64,000 bases of DNA from Glandiceps talaboti (lineage: Eukaryota > Hemichordata > Enteropneusta > Spengelidae). The stretch covers positions 14,091,003 through 14,155,002 of the forward strand of contig NC_135551.1 of NCBI RefSeq assembly GCF_964340395.1. The letters are read 5' to 3'. Below the pieces are notes generated by a model. It was given only the letters and a program-made list of their open reading frames with translations, ran no database searches and was not told where the DNA came from. Below are positions 1 to 14,800 of this stretch, one piece after another. Within the stretch, counting starts at the first letter, position 1; each line of letters starts with the position of its first letter. The translations under genes and the position numbers were made by a program.

Positions 1-1411
1 CGATGTTACTAGAAAAAAGGTCAAATGTATGACAATATTACCTTGAAGGTCAAAGTCAACAACAGTGTCATCAGAAAGCTTGTCATTGATAACAGTGATG
101 AAGACACTAATATAAAGTCTATCTACTAAGCTTCTGATGTTACTTGGCAAAATGTGACTTTTACAACAAAAATGGTCGCCATTTTGGATGTTATTGTAAG
201 AGTTAAGAAATAAAGTGATGGCTATAGTATTTGACGTTTACTGAAAGTGTGGTTGAAACTGGCACGTGCGTATTTGAGATAGAGGTGGATATGGATGGAT
301 AGTACCCTATGGAGTAGCCCCCTTGGCTTTGCTGTTGAGGGTTTATATAAAGTGTAATTGAAATAAAGTGATGTGCGTATGTCAGCTATACAGTACACAA
401 AATGTGTGCCAGGTCTAATTAAACTTGATTTATACATATCAGGAATAGGGACTGATAACAGATACTATCGGTCATTCTAATAGTCCTCTCCTGGCTCTGC
501 CTAGTGAGAGCAAATAAGAATGGAAACTGTAATAAGAATACGATTAGGTATAATAATGCTTTGATGAAATTTATAAAAATGTACTACCTTTCCAAAACAA
601 AATAAAAAGATGAAACATTTTCATGATGATATTAATAATTAACATATATATATATATATATTATACATGTTTATGCATTTCTATATATTTTATAATTATG
701 TACTGTATGTACAGTTACACTACAGTAAATGTATAATCAAAAATCAATCATGAAATAATTATGAAATGACTAAATACAAACTGTTACATATGGTTGGGTA
801 TACTCTAACAACATTCGGAAAAATTTGGTTGCCATGGAAACCAGACTTAAATGTTTACAATAGAAAATACATGAGGAAATCATTAAAAGTGGTTTTATTT
901 CACAAATAGTTTGGTTACTTGTACAAAACAAACTGAATAAATACAAGATGACCGTGTTTAATAATAATAATTTTTTATTGTTTAAAGACCATTAAAAACA
1001 AATGTCTCAACAGTCTGCACATCACAAATCACAAAATTTAAAAACATGACTCGGATTTTAAAAAGAAAATACACACTAAAAATGCTAAGCACAACACATC
1101 TTAAAATCACAACAGTTTGATTAAAAAAACAACAAAAGAAACTACAGGACACACCACAAAAAACCACAACAAATGATTTCGTCAACGTTATTGTTGAACC
1201 ACTTCAACAATAACACTAACGAAACAAGAACACTTGTAAGACTTGCCTTGAATGCTTCAAAATTCTCTAATAACCTAGTGATATTTCACATCATATGATG
1301 TAACATACCCAAATTTTGCTCAGTTGCCATGGTAGCCAGCATAGTGTTGTAATGCACTGCTAAAACCACTTTGGTTTATTTGGCATGAAATTAACATTTA
1401 TTCAAAGGTAA
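1..1411. other. AT-rich stretch, no gene recognised
   Basis: No convincing exon or RNA gene was seen on either strand. The only notable structure is a short TA run near 645-662. The open frames here are short and of low complexity. Confidence 0.5.
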
Positions 1412-3010
1412 CATAGCATTTGGCGTAATGGTCTATTTTGGAAACTGAGGAATTATGGGGTAAATGGTAAATTTTATGATTTGATTAAATCTATGTATGA
1501 TAATGTTGAGTATTGTGTAAAAACAAATGCTGGTCTCACAAAAATTTTTAGTTCTTTGGTAGGCGTCAAGCAAGGCTGTAATTTAAGTCCAACTTTATTT
1601 AATATTTATTTAAATGATTTACCATGTATCTTTGATTCCAATGAGGATTTACCAGTTAAGTTTAACTCTCTTTCTCTAAATTGCCTTCTTTATGCTGATG
1701 ATCTTTTGTTATTGTCAGAATCTACCAATGGTTTACAACACTGTTTGGATAAGTTACACAACTTTTGTTCAAAATGGAAATTAACTGTAAACATCAAGAA
1801 AACTAAAGTCATTGTTTTCAATAAGAGCAACCATTTGATTACAAGTGTTAATTTTCATTTAAATGGAATTTCAATTGATAATGTTAAGGAATATTGCTAC
1901 TTGGGTATTATAATTTCTGCTAATGGTAAGTTTAAAAGAAATTTCTGTAAATTGAAGTTAAAGTCCATGAAAGCTCTCTTCAGTTTGCGTAGACTCGTAT
2001 CTTCTGATGGATGTATTTCAGTTTATATAGCTTTAGATCTTTTTGATTGTTTAATAGTTCCTATCATGACTTATGGTTGCGAAGTCTGGGGTTGCGAAAT
2101 AAATCAAAAGAAGAATTTTCTTGATGAGATTAGTTACTCTTTTTATAGATTTTTATTGGGTGTTTCTAAGAGAGCTCCAATTAATGGTATTATAGGGGAA
2201 TTGGGGTGTTTTCCTGTTAATTTTGTTGTTATTAAGCATATGTTGAAGTATTGGCATAGATTAGTTATTAGTGATGATTGTTTATTAAAGTCAGCATACT
2301 TATCTTCCATGCGTTATTCAAGTTGGGGAAACTATATAACAGATATGCTTGATAAATATAGCGAGAGCAATATTTGGTCTTGTATTTGTAATTTTAATTC
2401 TACCCTTAATACAATTCAGGATAATCTATGCAAAGACTTTTGTAAATCTTGGTTTAATGATTTATTTAATAATGTTAGAAGAAATGGTAGTGATAAAAAC
2501 AAACTTAGAACTTATAGAACTTTTAAATCTGTATTCAAACTAGAAAACTACCTAATCAAGATTAAGAATTCCACTTGTCGTAGATTAATTACAAAATTTA
2601 GAGTCTCTGATTTTCATTTACAAATAGAGTTGGGTAGAAGGTGTATGCCGAAAATTCCTGCCAATGAAAGATTTTGCAAGTATTGCCCCTCAATGGTTGA
2701 AGATGAATTTCATTTTATTATTCATTGCCCACAACATGAAAATGAGAGAGAGGTTTTATTTTCTTCGATATCTTTGAAATGTGCTTATTTTAACACTTTA
2801 AACAGTCAAGAGAAATTTTTGTATATTCTAGGTTCAGATGATAAACTTCCTTTTGCCAAGTTTCTTTTAGATACATCTCGAAAGATCCCCTCAGCAGACA
2901 AGTAATGTGTATTGTATTTTTGTCTTGTATTGTATTGTATTGTATTGTATTGTATTGTGTTTACTATACCATGCTTTCCACAGCATGTTGTTAAGTAATA
3001 AAGTTAACTA
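1412..3010 (+). mobile_element. 5'-truncated LINE, reverse transcriptase C-terminal half
   Basis: An open frame runs from about 1412 to the TAA at 2905. It is longer than its first usable start suggests, because the frame is already reverse-transcriptase-like upstream of 1481 (SIWRNGLFWKLRNYGVNGKF). It carries the RT core: GVKQGCNLSPTLFNIYLNDL (motif 4), LNCLLYADDLLLLSES with the catalytic YADD, and the following KTK and YLGI blocks. A Cys/His knuckle lies near the C-terminus (RFCKYCP...HFIIHCPQH), as in I- and CR1-like elements. After the stop comes a pentanucleotide TGTAT run (about 2925-2957) and then an A/T-rich tail, typical of a non-LTR 3' end. The 5' part (endonuclease and first RT motifs) is missing, as expected from incomplete reverse transcription. 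The frame is uninterrupted, so insertion looks fairly recent. The clade (I/Nimb, CR1 or other) is not settled. Confidence 0.88.
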
Positions 3011-3062
3011 TTAACTTTAGATAATGTATGTATTCATTATACATTGACTGACCAAGAGGGCA

Positions 3063-3175
3063 ACAGCATATGTCTGTTTCCTGACGGGACTGTGGTCAAC
3101 CCAACACAAACTGTTTTTCGAGGGCAGTCTGTGTTGGTGGTGACCAACAGGCGTGAGAGAAACTGACATATGATG
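3063..3175. repeat. Imperfect foldback (hairpin) sequence
   Basis: The arms around AGCATATGTCTGTTTC (about 3066) and GAAACTGACATATGATG (about 3158) are imperfect reverse complements. They continue inward through GTTGTGTTGG-like sequence on both sides of a short centre. It may be a MITE or a decayed terminal-repeat pair; no target duplication was identified. Confidence 0.5.
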
Positions 3176-3919
3176 TTGCACAAGCACGATCAGTCAACAT
3201 GTGTTTTGTAACACACCTACTACACTCTCACTCTCCCAGTACATTTACTGTTCCATACATAGGGTTAACACGTAACAGTGACAGTAGGTCAGAAAGAACA
3301 CATGAATGTGGAAAACCGACAGGGAGTGTCATGAATACAAGATTTAGTTCTCTTTACTTTGAACTCATTACACCTATAGTTATGACGCCCTCAAACACAC
3401 TTTGATCCTTTTTAGATTCTTTCGTTTTACTATTACATAACATACTTAGTGGAGACAAAGGCCATTAACTTGAACACATGGACCATTTCACACTCAATCA
3501 AAGCAGGACTTAGAGCCCCAACGATGTAAGTTACTTTCTATTTATCATATAATCCTTATCACTGATGAATGTGACAAAAAGTATACAAGAAGAAGACTGA
3601 TCCAGTATTTATCACCTTTCATGTGTTTTTAATAAAGTTTCTTACATGAAGTCCACCCTTGAGGTATTGTATTAATTTTGTGTTTCCTATGTATTTCTTA
3701 TACAGATTCACCGCTTTTAAACCAGTCTAATCTAACTCACTCGGGGTTGGTTATTTCTTGGAGTGGTTAACACATAGCAGGTACATAAAGCAGCTTGAAC
3801 CCCACGATAACACTGAAATACAGTGTTAAATGAGAATGTCATAGGATCTATACTCAATGTCAAAATCCAAGAAGGTCACTATATGACAGAGAAGAGCTAG
3901 CAGATCCTCTTTCTCCTTC

Positions 3920-6210
3920 AACTTGACACCTGAAGAATGGGAGACCATCAAACCCACCTCTAGATGGGCAGAGAAGATTAAAGGGAAGATGGACTGTTCT
4001 ATTCAATGAGAAATGTAATCTCAATAGAGGTCAAATGTGATGGGTTTATAAAGGTACAAAAAGATCAACAGCTATCAAGGCATATCAGGAGGAAAGAGAG
4101 GGCTGAAATTGCTTCAGACATGGCCAACACGAGACCCTGTGAGTACAGACTGAAATGTATGAATAATGCAAATAAAAAATCAGTAGTCTGTGGCAATCTA
4201 TCCAGAGGAAAGTCAAAAACTGTGTATAAGAAATCAAAATTTCATCTGAAGAAAACTGTAAGGATGAAACATCAAAAGACTATTGGAAGATATCATGCAC
4301 ACAATGAATATCATGAAAGAAGACATGAAGGGGAAAAATGCCAGTGGTTAATACATACAGGAAATACATCTCCAACCTTATACAGATCATCAACGTTACA
4401 GAGATGCAGTTGGTCCTGTATAACAAGCTTTGTCAAGAAAAGAAAGCATACCTACACATAGATGTTACTGGATCTGTGGTAAGAACACCACCACACATAG
4501 AAAAGAGAATAATTTATCATTCCGTGGTATTTGGTAGCAAAAGCTTCTAGATCAATACACTGACTCCACCCATTTCACTGACAGAGATGATAACGAATGA
4601 CCATTCCTTACCATCCATTGCTTATTTCCTAATGAACGTCAAAAGAGCTGCTAAGATATTGGCCAACTTTGCAACACGAGAGAGAGTTGAGATGGATTTT
4701 AGCTGGGCTATTATTTAAGCTGTGTTACTTGCATTCAATACAGAAGCCATAATCAGCTACCTGAAGAAAACATGGACTATTGTCAATGGTCGAGCTTCAA
4801 GCCTCCTCATTCACTGTTATACATATCTGTGCTGCACACTTCATACACACTATGAGTCGTAATCTATCCAAGAATTGTTCAGACAAAGCAAAGCAAAAAT
4901 TCCTGCTGTATACAACAGTACTTCTACAAAATGCAACAACTTTGTATGAAGCGACAGAATTATAGTTCTGAATCACAACACTGATGTTGTGACAACATTG
5001 ACAACAGTGTACACCTACTATGGAAGAAAGTCTAAGGCTATTAAAAAACAAAAATAATGATCAGAAGCACACAGCTGTCGACATACAGCCACACAGTGCA
5101 AAATTTGAAAGTGCAGAAGATCTTATTCCCCTTCTACCATCACTGTCAGCATGTAATAAAAGTACCTGACACTAAAGAGATGACAATTAATGTATCAGCC
5201 AACAAACCAAATCCATACCAAAGTAATGCATATTTCAAAGACCTCCTGGATAAATATCTCCCTCTCCTTCCACTATGGAGTGGCATAATGTTAGGAAACT
5301 TAGCATGACTCAAAATGGATCATCCAAAAACCTCCCACTTACAGAAACAAGAGCGACAAATGCAGTTACTGAAAATTGGATAAAAGAAGTGAAATACTTC
5401 ATAGGAAAACACACCTAAAAATGGCAAGGTTTGTGAATTCATGTACAAATCTCTCAAGCCAAGACTTAAAGACATTGCAGTTATAGCACTGGCACAACAA
5501 AAAGTGAAAAAGTGATCAACAGACAATACTGAAGAAGACTGGCACAAAAGGGAGACCCCTTCAATGGAAAGGAGTAGTACATATTACAATCCCCCTTCAC
5601 AACCACTTAATGTACCTTGCAAGATACAAGTGAAGGGTCTTTGACTGGAAATGTAACTAACAAGCAGTCCAAAGTGTCAGATCCCAGGGCCAGTTTAAAA
5701 CAACCCAGAGCTGCTACAATAAGATTACATCCATCAGCTGTATCCGTGACAACTGGTTCTATGATGCATCAATATTTACCATGGAATGGGTCTGTAACTC
5801 AGAATGGCATGGAAATAAATATGAAAAACACATGCCCAGCTAACAACATGCTGATGATCTACCACAGAATATTGAGTGACAGGACAGATATTCTGCAATA
5901 GTTTATTAATCAACAAACAAGGCTTCGCTAAAAGCACATCTGAGTACAAATGTACTTTCTGAAGAATCGGTGGTCTAAAGGAAGAGCAGCATGGTTATCC
6001 CAATTTGAAGGCAGACAATTTGACAGTGCTGTAAACTACTGGGGAACAGAATTTACCTACACATATCCTTTACTGACTGCCAATCAGACAATATCTAGGG
6101 CATGGAGATGTTCAGTGATACACTGTCCACAGAGATCAACACAATGGACTCACAGAATACCAAGCCTATATGGCACAGTGAATCCTAATCACATATTCTT
6201 CCATTGATAT
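3920..6210 (+). pseudogene. Decayed multi-frame coding sequence, probably from a transposon
   Basis: Several open stretches in different frames read as colinear pieces of one protein. They are a short piece with LTPEEWETIKP near 3930, a basic piece (4006-4461) with KERAEIASDMANTRPCEYRL and GNLSRGKSK, a piece at 5617-5901 ending in CPANNMLMIYHRIL, and a piece at 5950-6207 with FEGRQFDSAVNYWGTEF and ending NPNHIFFH. The pieces are broken by stops and frameshifts. The pattern (basic N-terminal region, then a CPxNN...W type C-terminal region) recalls large uncharacterised proteins carried in many copies by invertebrate genomes, but I cannot name the family. There is no sign of splicing between the pieces, so a dead copy of an intron-poor element is more likely than a working gene. 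Confidence 0.45.
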
Positions 6211-6871
6211 AGGAATCATGTGATCTTGGACTCAGTTGAGTACAAAAGCTTATAAAGCCTATAGTGTATGTACAATAACAAAACCACAGCCTTAGCAGAT
6301 GTTGTTTTACATTCACTTTCAAGTAGGAAGCCATGATAAAATTGTTCTATGAATTAAAAATCCAAAATAAATACCCAATCCACATGGTCACTTTTAAGGT
6401 GTCCTTTGTGGATTTATCAAATTATACAATACATTACAGTAATTTACTGTAATTTACAAAGAGCAAGCCACATCAAGCCCTATGGCTTATAGAACACAAA
6501 GAATAAATAAATAAATAAATAAATATCACATACATGTCAGTTGGAAATGAAGTTTTTCCTATGGTTAAAGGCCTCATAAAAGTTTACAGTGTCAATGGGA
6601 AATTTTATCATTAAATGTTGTAGTTTATCATATATATCCATATGACCAAACTTTGCCATTCAAGTCTTTATATCATGCACAAGCCAGGTTCAACACAAAA
6701 TATGGAATATATACTTTGGTCATTCTACATCATGACAGTGCGAGTCTATGTCATGACAACGCATGTCTATGTCATTGGTTCTGCCGTGTTCAAAATACAA
6801 GTCAAAACACTCAAAATTGCGATAACTTTCCCCAATATTTTTTTTTTAAATTGCTGTCGATGGTACACTTA

Positions 6872-7015
6872 TATTATTCCCAAATATTTTCACTATTCAG
6901 CCAGAAAATACTCATGACCTAAGGGTTGTCAAACTCATCTAGTGACAAAGACCCCATAGACCATTTGTATTTTTCTTGGCTCAACGAAGAAAAATATTGA
7001 CGAATAACAACCACT
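6872..7015. repeat. MITE-like foldback, family A copy 1
   Basis: The outer segments AATATTTTCACTATTCAGCC and its near reverse complement (GGCTCAACGAAGAAAAATATT) flank a centre containing TAGTGACAAAGACCCC. A second copy lies at 16764-16895 inside a P450 intron. Two separate copies of the same foldback point to a non-autonomous DNA element. Confidence 0.55.
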
Positions 7016-7482
7016 TTGTTGCCAAGTAATGATTTCCTAAGGTCCATAGATAGACTAACAATAAAACAAAAAGTGGCAAAAGTAATATTTTCAATCTTTG
7101 ACTTCAAGATGGCATGACATACAAATGGGTGTTTATTTTAGATTTTTAATCTGTAAAACAACTCTACTATGTGTTTCTCATTAAAAAAACAACAAAAACG
7201 TGTGTCAAGTCCTTGTTTGTAACTCAAAAAACCTGCAAACAGTTAAACAATGTGTGAAACGTTTGCTATTCTATGAAAAAAAACAAACATTTTTACATAT
7301 TCCGTAGCTTTTTTACAATTTATTGAGCAATAAATACAGACTTTGTAATACTATATAGTGCTTCATATTATTTTTTTTAAAGTAGAAAAATAAACTTTAA
7401 GTAAGATGTTTGATCAATTAAAAATCCCAAATAAATAACAATCTGGCCATTTTAACCTGTATAGAGTTGATGCGAATATTGA

Positions 7483-10400
7483 TCACTTTCTTTTGGTCAT
7501 CTTCAGCCAAAAACCATTTGGTGGTGTCATTTTTCCGTACTTGGATGGCTGAGGGGGTATCTATGAAAAACAAAATGTGACAAAATATTAATGATGGGTC
7601 AAAACTACAAAAATGGCTGAAGAACACCTACAGAACAAAACAAAAATCCAAACAGAAAGTTGACACAAAACTTGACTGGAAAGTCAGAGCATATTTATTA
7701 GATGATGTAGTAAACTGTAGAGGTTGAATGAACATAATAAAATACTCTCAGAATACTTCAATAACCCGAGCAACAAAGAGAATTTCTTTGGTCATCTCGG
7801 ATGGTCAAAGTATTAAGAACAATTATTTTGGAAAATTCTGTGATTATCAATTAGGAGATGGGGTGGGATGTGGTGGGTGGGTTTATGGCAAACGACAATC
7901 CATACACCTTTCTAGACATAAACATAACAAGGTACATCATACCCATTTAAGATAGGACAGGAGTTATGGGCACCCCTGGTCCATTTAAAACAGCAAGAAC
8001 ATTCTTTCAAATTTTAGCATGACCCCATAATAAGACAACAATGCAAAATTCAAAATGTAGACCCACTTATAGGGTAGCCCATATACCTGTATAGGTTTTA
8101 ATTTGAAGCATACTCCTCCAAGGGATTATTAAATCTGTTACAGTAAATGGTAAAAGGTTTGTAAATTTAATTCAATATGCAAATTTTACCAGATTTACCC
8201 CCCTCTCAGACTAGGTTAGCAAACCTTGCCATAAAACATGCAAAGAGAACACAATTATTTATTTACCTCTGTTTTAGCACAAGGTTCAAATTTGAAAGTT
8301 TGTAGGATTTTCACCAGAGCAACCTTGGCTTCCATTAAGGCAAACCTCATACCAATACAATTACGAGGACCAGCACCAAATGGCAGCCATGCATATGGGC
8401 TCCGTTTCTCTTTCTCTTCCTTACTGAATCTGTCCAAAGAATTCATTCATTGTGTACAGTTCACAACAAAAAGTTAATTTTGTCAACCAGCAGTGCAATA
8501 AAAAATACCAGATATATATTAACTTCAAATATTTTGATGACTGACAGCTATCTTCATCATAGAATGTGTCTGACATTATCTGATATTTTTACTAAATTGT
8601 TGGTGTTTTTTTTATAAAATTACCTCTTGCTGAATCTGTGTTCATTACATAATAAATCATTCACAAGTTCCATAATATGAAAAAACTTACAAAATATTTC
8701 TAGTTTTTGCAAAACATTGCGACTGACAGACTGGTAAGAGTAACCTGTGATCAAATCTAATAAGTGCAAGGAGTGATCAGTATTTTACAGTTACAGTACA
8801 TGTGATTTATTTGCAAATACAGCTGAGGGGGGGGGGGGGGGGGTGTCAAGACTTCATTTTTATATAAACATGGCTACCAATCAGCAGTTGCCAAAATGTT
8901 GACATCTTATATTTTCACCGCACAGATGGTTTATGAAATATAATATATTAACTCTTGCTGAAACTGTTTTCATTACAATTTACAACCACAATAAGGAAAA
9001 ACTTTCTGTGCCTTGCCTGCAAAAGTTGTGACTGACAAGTTTGAAACTTGGTCTAAGACATCCTTATTCCTATTACAGTTCAACCTCATAAAAAAAATCA
9101 AATAACATTATTCTAGGTGTAGAGATCAATATGTTTATAAGAGTAACCTGTGATCAAATCCAATAAGTGCAAGGAATGGTGATCAGAATTTTACAGTTAC
9201 AGTACATGTGATTTATTTGCAAATACAGCTGAATCATATGTATAAGTATTCAATCAAAACTGACTTCCTAAGTGGGCTGATTAACATAATAGTAAACATA
9301 GTTTTCAGACTACGAATAGAAAATATTCTACCAGTATGTTATTCAGCCCAGACAGGAATACAGTTTTGATAGTCAATACTCGTACATGATTCAGTTGTTA
9401 TAAATCTACCTATAACCACAATAACTGACACTTGCTATTTATTCAATGTGATCACACTGTACTACAAACACAAACATTATCTTAAATAAATATAATACCT
9501 TTCAGGATTGAACTTTTCCGGCTCTGGCCATAACTGTGGATTGCGATGTATTGTCCAAATTGGTATCAATATATTCATGTCCTTGGGTATAGTGTAACCT
9601 TTGACCTGGCAGCTTTCCATACATCTTCTCTCAATTTTAACAGCTGGTGAGTAGAGACGTAAGGATTCTTGTAACACCATATCTAAATATGTCATCTCAT
9701 GTATGGCTGCGTAGTCCAAATCATCATGCTTTTCCATGACTGTATTGATCTCGGCAACTAATTTATCCTGGACATCTTGGTGAGTTGCAATCAGATTTGA
9801 TGTATAACCAAGGCACGAACTAACTGTCTCATAACCAGCCAAGAAAAAGATCAAAGCCTGTAAAATATAGAGACAGTCATTACTGACTGTAATAATAGTA
9901 AATACTATCTGTTTATAGAGACCTGAAAAAACATCAAAGCCTAGCAAGAAAAAGATTGTAAGCCTGCAATATATAGTATTGAGAGAGAGCAATCACTGAC
10001 TGTAAGTGTGTAAACATGTTTATGCAGGCCTGAAAAAAAGACATCACAGCCTGCCAAGAAAGAAAATTAAGCCTGTGATATACTGAGAGAGCAATCATTG
10101 ACTGTAACTTGTAAGAGAATAAACATGTTTATGATGGCCTGAAATGTTGGATTGTGCCTAGTTACTGCCTAAAGTGTTCATAGCATATAGGACCCCAAGG
10201 TACATTGTACAGGTGTGAGAGTTGGACAACTTTCACCCTTTAACATATAATTCTCCTTACATTGGCAAGTATTTCATCTGTGTCCAGTCCACAATCTTTG
10301 AAGTATCCAATATCCTTTTCTTGAAGTGACTCATCACCTGGTTCATCAGGATGACTTTCTTCTTTATGAGCATTCAGCATCAACTGAAGGAAGTCCACAG

Positions 10401-11763
10401 GCTAGATATGAAGAAGAAAGATGACATGTTTCAGATATATAGTAAGCACTTCAAACACTTTAAGTTTTTGATAGGTCATAGTTGATTATGAACACTAGAC
10501 TTAAATTAAATGTGTACCCTTGACCACTAAGTGGCAGTGTGAAACTAGACACCATGAGGTGATAGTTTTACTCCTTGACCGCTACATGAGTCTGACTCTT
10601 GACCACTAGGTGGCAGTGTGACTCCTTGACTACAAAGTGAGTGTGATTCTTGACCACTAAGTAGCAGTGTGGCCCTAGATACCATGAAGTGATAGTGTGA
10701 CTCCTTGACCGCTAAGTGAGTCTGACTCTTGACCATTATTTGGCAGTATGACCCTTTGACCACTAGGTGACAGTCTGGCCCTAGACACCACAAGGTGATA
10801 GTGTGACTCCATGACAACTGTGAGTGTGACTCTTTACCACTAGGTGGCAGTATTTACCACATACCACTTGTATGTGGCAGGTGCTGTTATCCATCAACTG
10901 TAGATGGTAAGCACTGAGTAGTGAATCAATCAATATGAGGATTAATATTGATAACAGATAAGAAAGAACATGGCTCAGTCAATCATATTGGTTGTATGAA
11001 ATAACACTTTGTGTGATTTATTATAAAATTGTTTGGGAATCTTGAAGTCATTGGACACTATTATGTACAATGATGTGTTATCAGGTATTATCAGTTTTAT
11101 TAATACTCTAATTAGTGACATTGCAAAACAGTTCTAGAGATGCAATTTTTTGAAACAATTAAATTGCACCCGACTTAGACTGTTGACAGTCGCTTATGCC
11201 TTTTTAGCTACATCTAAAACTAAAGTCGTCGCCGTGCTCCGATCTGCATACTGATAGCGAGGGCCGAAGGTGGCGACGACTTTAGTTTTAGACAAAACGT
11301 AGCAAACAAGGTGCGAGCGACTGTCGACAGTCTACACCCAACTTGATGAATAAAATTGTCCAGATTTGTGACCTACACGAGCTAGCGTAATCAAATTATA
11401 ATGATGGTTTAATACCAAGCACTTACGAAGGCTTCAATGGATTGTATGCTCCTTAGGGAGTTACGGAACTATAATACCGATGATAATGTCGTTTTAATAT
11501 AAGTCCATGCAGGGGGTGATAACTGCAAAGTGCTTTGAGCACAGAGTGGGAATTAAAGCACTTCATCATGAAAATCCCTCTACCTGGTTGTCAGTCTGTC
11601 ATTGTACAAAGGGGTTTTTTAATGTGATTTCAGGTGTTGCCATTTATTTTGTATTGTAACTGCAGTTTTTGTAACTTGTCTTTTATGTATATTTGGGGTC
11701 CGAGTTTATAGGTGTTTGTCATTTGTGTGGACTGCCTGACATTTGTCAAAGTTTAAATAAATA

Positions 11764-11815
<52 letters not shown>

Positions 11816-14800
11816 AATAAATAAATAAAGAAATAAAGAAATGAATATAAAAACTAACAGTACTATTATTAAACACAATATAAAATGTCATTCACTGAAC
11901 CATGTTACAATGAATGACAGTGAATTGCAAATTTTCCTCCTTTTCTCCTGAAATGTAACTATAGACCATAAAAAAAGTGCATTGACCTTTTCTCCAGCAG
12001 TGTCACTTTGTCTAATCTTCACTGTTTCTTTTATTACATCTTCAAAAAACTGTGTTGCATCTTTTGGTAAAAAGGAGAGATTCAACTTTGCTGCAAGGCT
12101 GGGGAACATTACTAAAAGATGCAAAGAGAAGTCATGATTATATACTTTGACTTAATGATGTAAAATTGCAAGTTGCCAATTATACATAAGATATAATTAT
12201 TTGACCCCTATTTATATGCAGAGTAGGTCAAAGTCATCTAGCACAATAGGGAACTTGCAAACCCACCATGTTGAATGTTGCATCATGGGAAATGTGATAA
12301 TAAATACTAATCAATTAGTATTGTAAACAATGTTGATACATTGTTTGCAACCACAAATAATCACTTCATAGTTTCACCCTGACAATTGTGTGAGGTTAAT
12401 TTTATCGGTAGCTCCAGCTTAGGTATTACATTAACCACAGATAATCCCATAGTCCTTTGCATCTGAGCACGCTCAGTCTGGATTGCAAGTTCCCTATTAA
12501 TGAGTGTCATCTTCATCTGACCCCTTTTTCATATGCAGAGGAGGCCTTTAATCTTCAATAATTTTCATACCTCAACAAATTTGATTTTGATGACTTTTTC
12601 CTCACACACAGTCAAGTGAACTTGGCATTTATGCAAATATGCCAACCTCAGTATGGTCATTGGTACTTAGGATGGGTGAAAGCTACCATAATGAGTATGA
12701 CACATTATATTTGTCAACAAACACTTATCCAGACATGTGTATCAGCTGACCACTTAGTGACTTACAACTTACAAACGATGTTGCTTTGGTGTTTCACTCA
12801 TGTGACATGCCATTTTTACACACACGCACATGTTTTCAGATACAAGGGAAACAATTATAGAGATGTGCTACACACAATTTGGGATGTAGAAGTAGACACG
12901 TTAACATGTTGATTATCAGCTAGAAAGTTTACAAATGAAGCCATTAAAGTCATTAAGTAATGTAATGTTTTCAACAGAAGCCTGTTTCTACTGCACTGTG
13001 AAAGAATAGCAAATTGCTTAAATTATCACTTTTCAATGTGATTGGGCAAAGGATTATCGATGCGGTTTGTTTCTGAGTGGCTAAAGTCCTTGGGCAAGGT
13101 TTGAACCATGACTGCGCCTTAGTCAACCCAGCTGTATAATTGGGGACCTGGTAGGATAGAGGTTGCAATGTGAATGCTTTAATCCTATGTGCGTATATGT
13201 TTGCAATGTACTGTATGCTCCCCAGGGAGTTGAGGAAGTATAAAGGGCCATTGTGCCACTATAGATCCGAGCCAGGGGTAATAATTGTAAAGTGCTTTAA
13301 GCTCCCAGACTGGGTGGGAAAGTGCTATATAAGAACCACATTACTATTATTATAGGGATAATGCTGTGTGTGTTGTATCATTGTTAGTCTGGAGTTTAAG
13401 CGTGTCTATCTTATGTGAAATGCACCCTGTTCCATTGAGTGAAACAAGAAGCCTTAGCCCAGTATATATTTTCTTCTGTACCTTAATATGGATACGAAGA
13501 TTATAAATAAAACATCTCTCAATACTTACTGATAAGAAGTATACTTGGATTAAGTAATTTGATATCAAAGACAGCCCTGGAGTGTTTCACAAACGGATTG
13601 TCTGGGCTATTTTGAGAGTCTACTTTGATACCAAATGCTGCCGAGCCAATACAATCAATACTGTAACAACCATACACTCTAAAAATATAACAAATTTGGT
13701 GTTTTAAGATTGTAGAGGACTTTATCAACAATTATTGTACAAACATAAACTTGGAAAAGATCAAATAAATCTGTATAGGCAGGGCCATAATGTAATAACT
13801 ATAAACTGAAAATGTTAAACAGATTTATTGTGTTGAGCCTGAATGTAACAACTATATGCTCTCTGAAAGTGGGAAAAGTGTATTTTTTTAAATCATCAAT
13901 TTTCTGCTCACCTTTTAAACTCTGTGTCTTTCCCTTCTTCTACATCCTTCATCAGGTTTGAAACCAATGTATCAGCACAGCCCTTCACAACGTTAAACAT
14001 CTGCAAAAAAAAAAAAAATTTCAAATATCAGCAAAGCTCTCAACAATCTGAAGAGTTCTATTGATGTACTAGTTAGATTTTGTTGGCACATGATGGTTAA
14101 TTGGTGATGTAATTAAACATTCAATTAGTGGTGAAAGCCTATAATTACTATGTACACATACGTAAAAGCAACGCAATTGATAATTATCTAATGGTAAATA
14201 TTATATTAATTAATTCAAAATCTAGGCCCTTGGACAAATTGAAAACAATCTATTAACAAAATTCTAAACAACTGTTTTTTAATGCCCTCAGGTATGTGAA
14301 ATGGTATAAATTTGTATTGCAACTTGATAAAAGAGTTTTCTTTACGTAAGAACTGTAAAAGCTCAAATCTGACTGGTGAGTTTCCCTTCATAATTTAATT
14401 TAAAAACTTCCAGTGGGTCTTTGGATCAGTTGTCCTGTTAGGAGAGTGTCTATATCCTCCAACCACAACTTTTCTGTGGTTCCTCCTAGCCTTGCTGCTG
14501 CCATTAGTTTCTGATTAGCTAAAATGCTTCAAGAGCATGCAAGATTTAAACCATGACTGTACCCCAGTCAACCCAGCTGTATAATTGAAGACTAGGAGAC
14601 TGTACCCCAGTCAACCCAGCTGTATAATTGGAGACTTGGAGACTGTACCTCAGTCAACCCAGCTGTATAATTGGAGACTTGGAGACTGTACCCCAGTCAA
14701 CCCAGCTGTATAATAGGAGACTTGGAGACTGTACCCCAGTCAACCCAGCTGTATAATTGGAGACTTGGAGACTGTACCCCAGTCAACCCAGCTGTATAAT

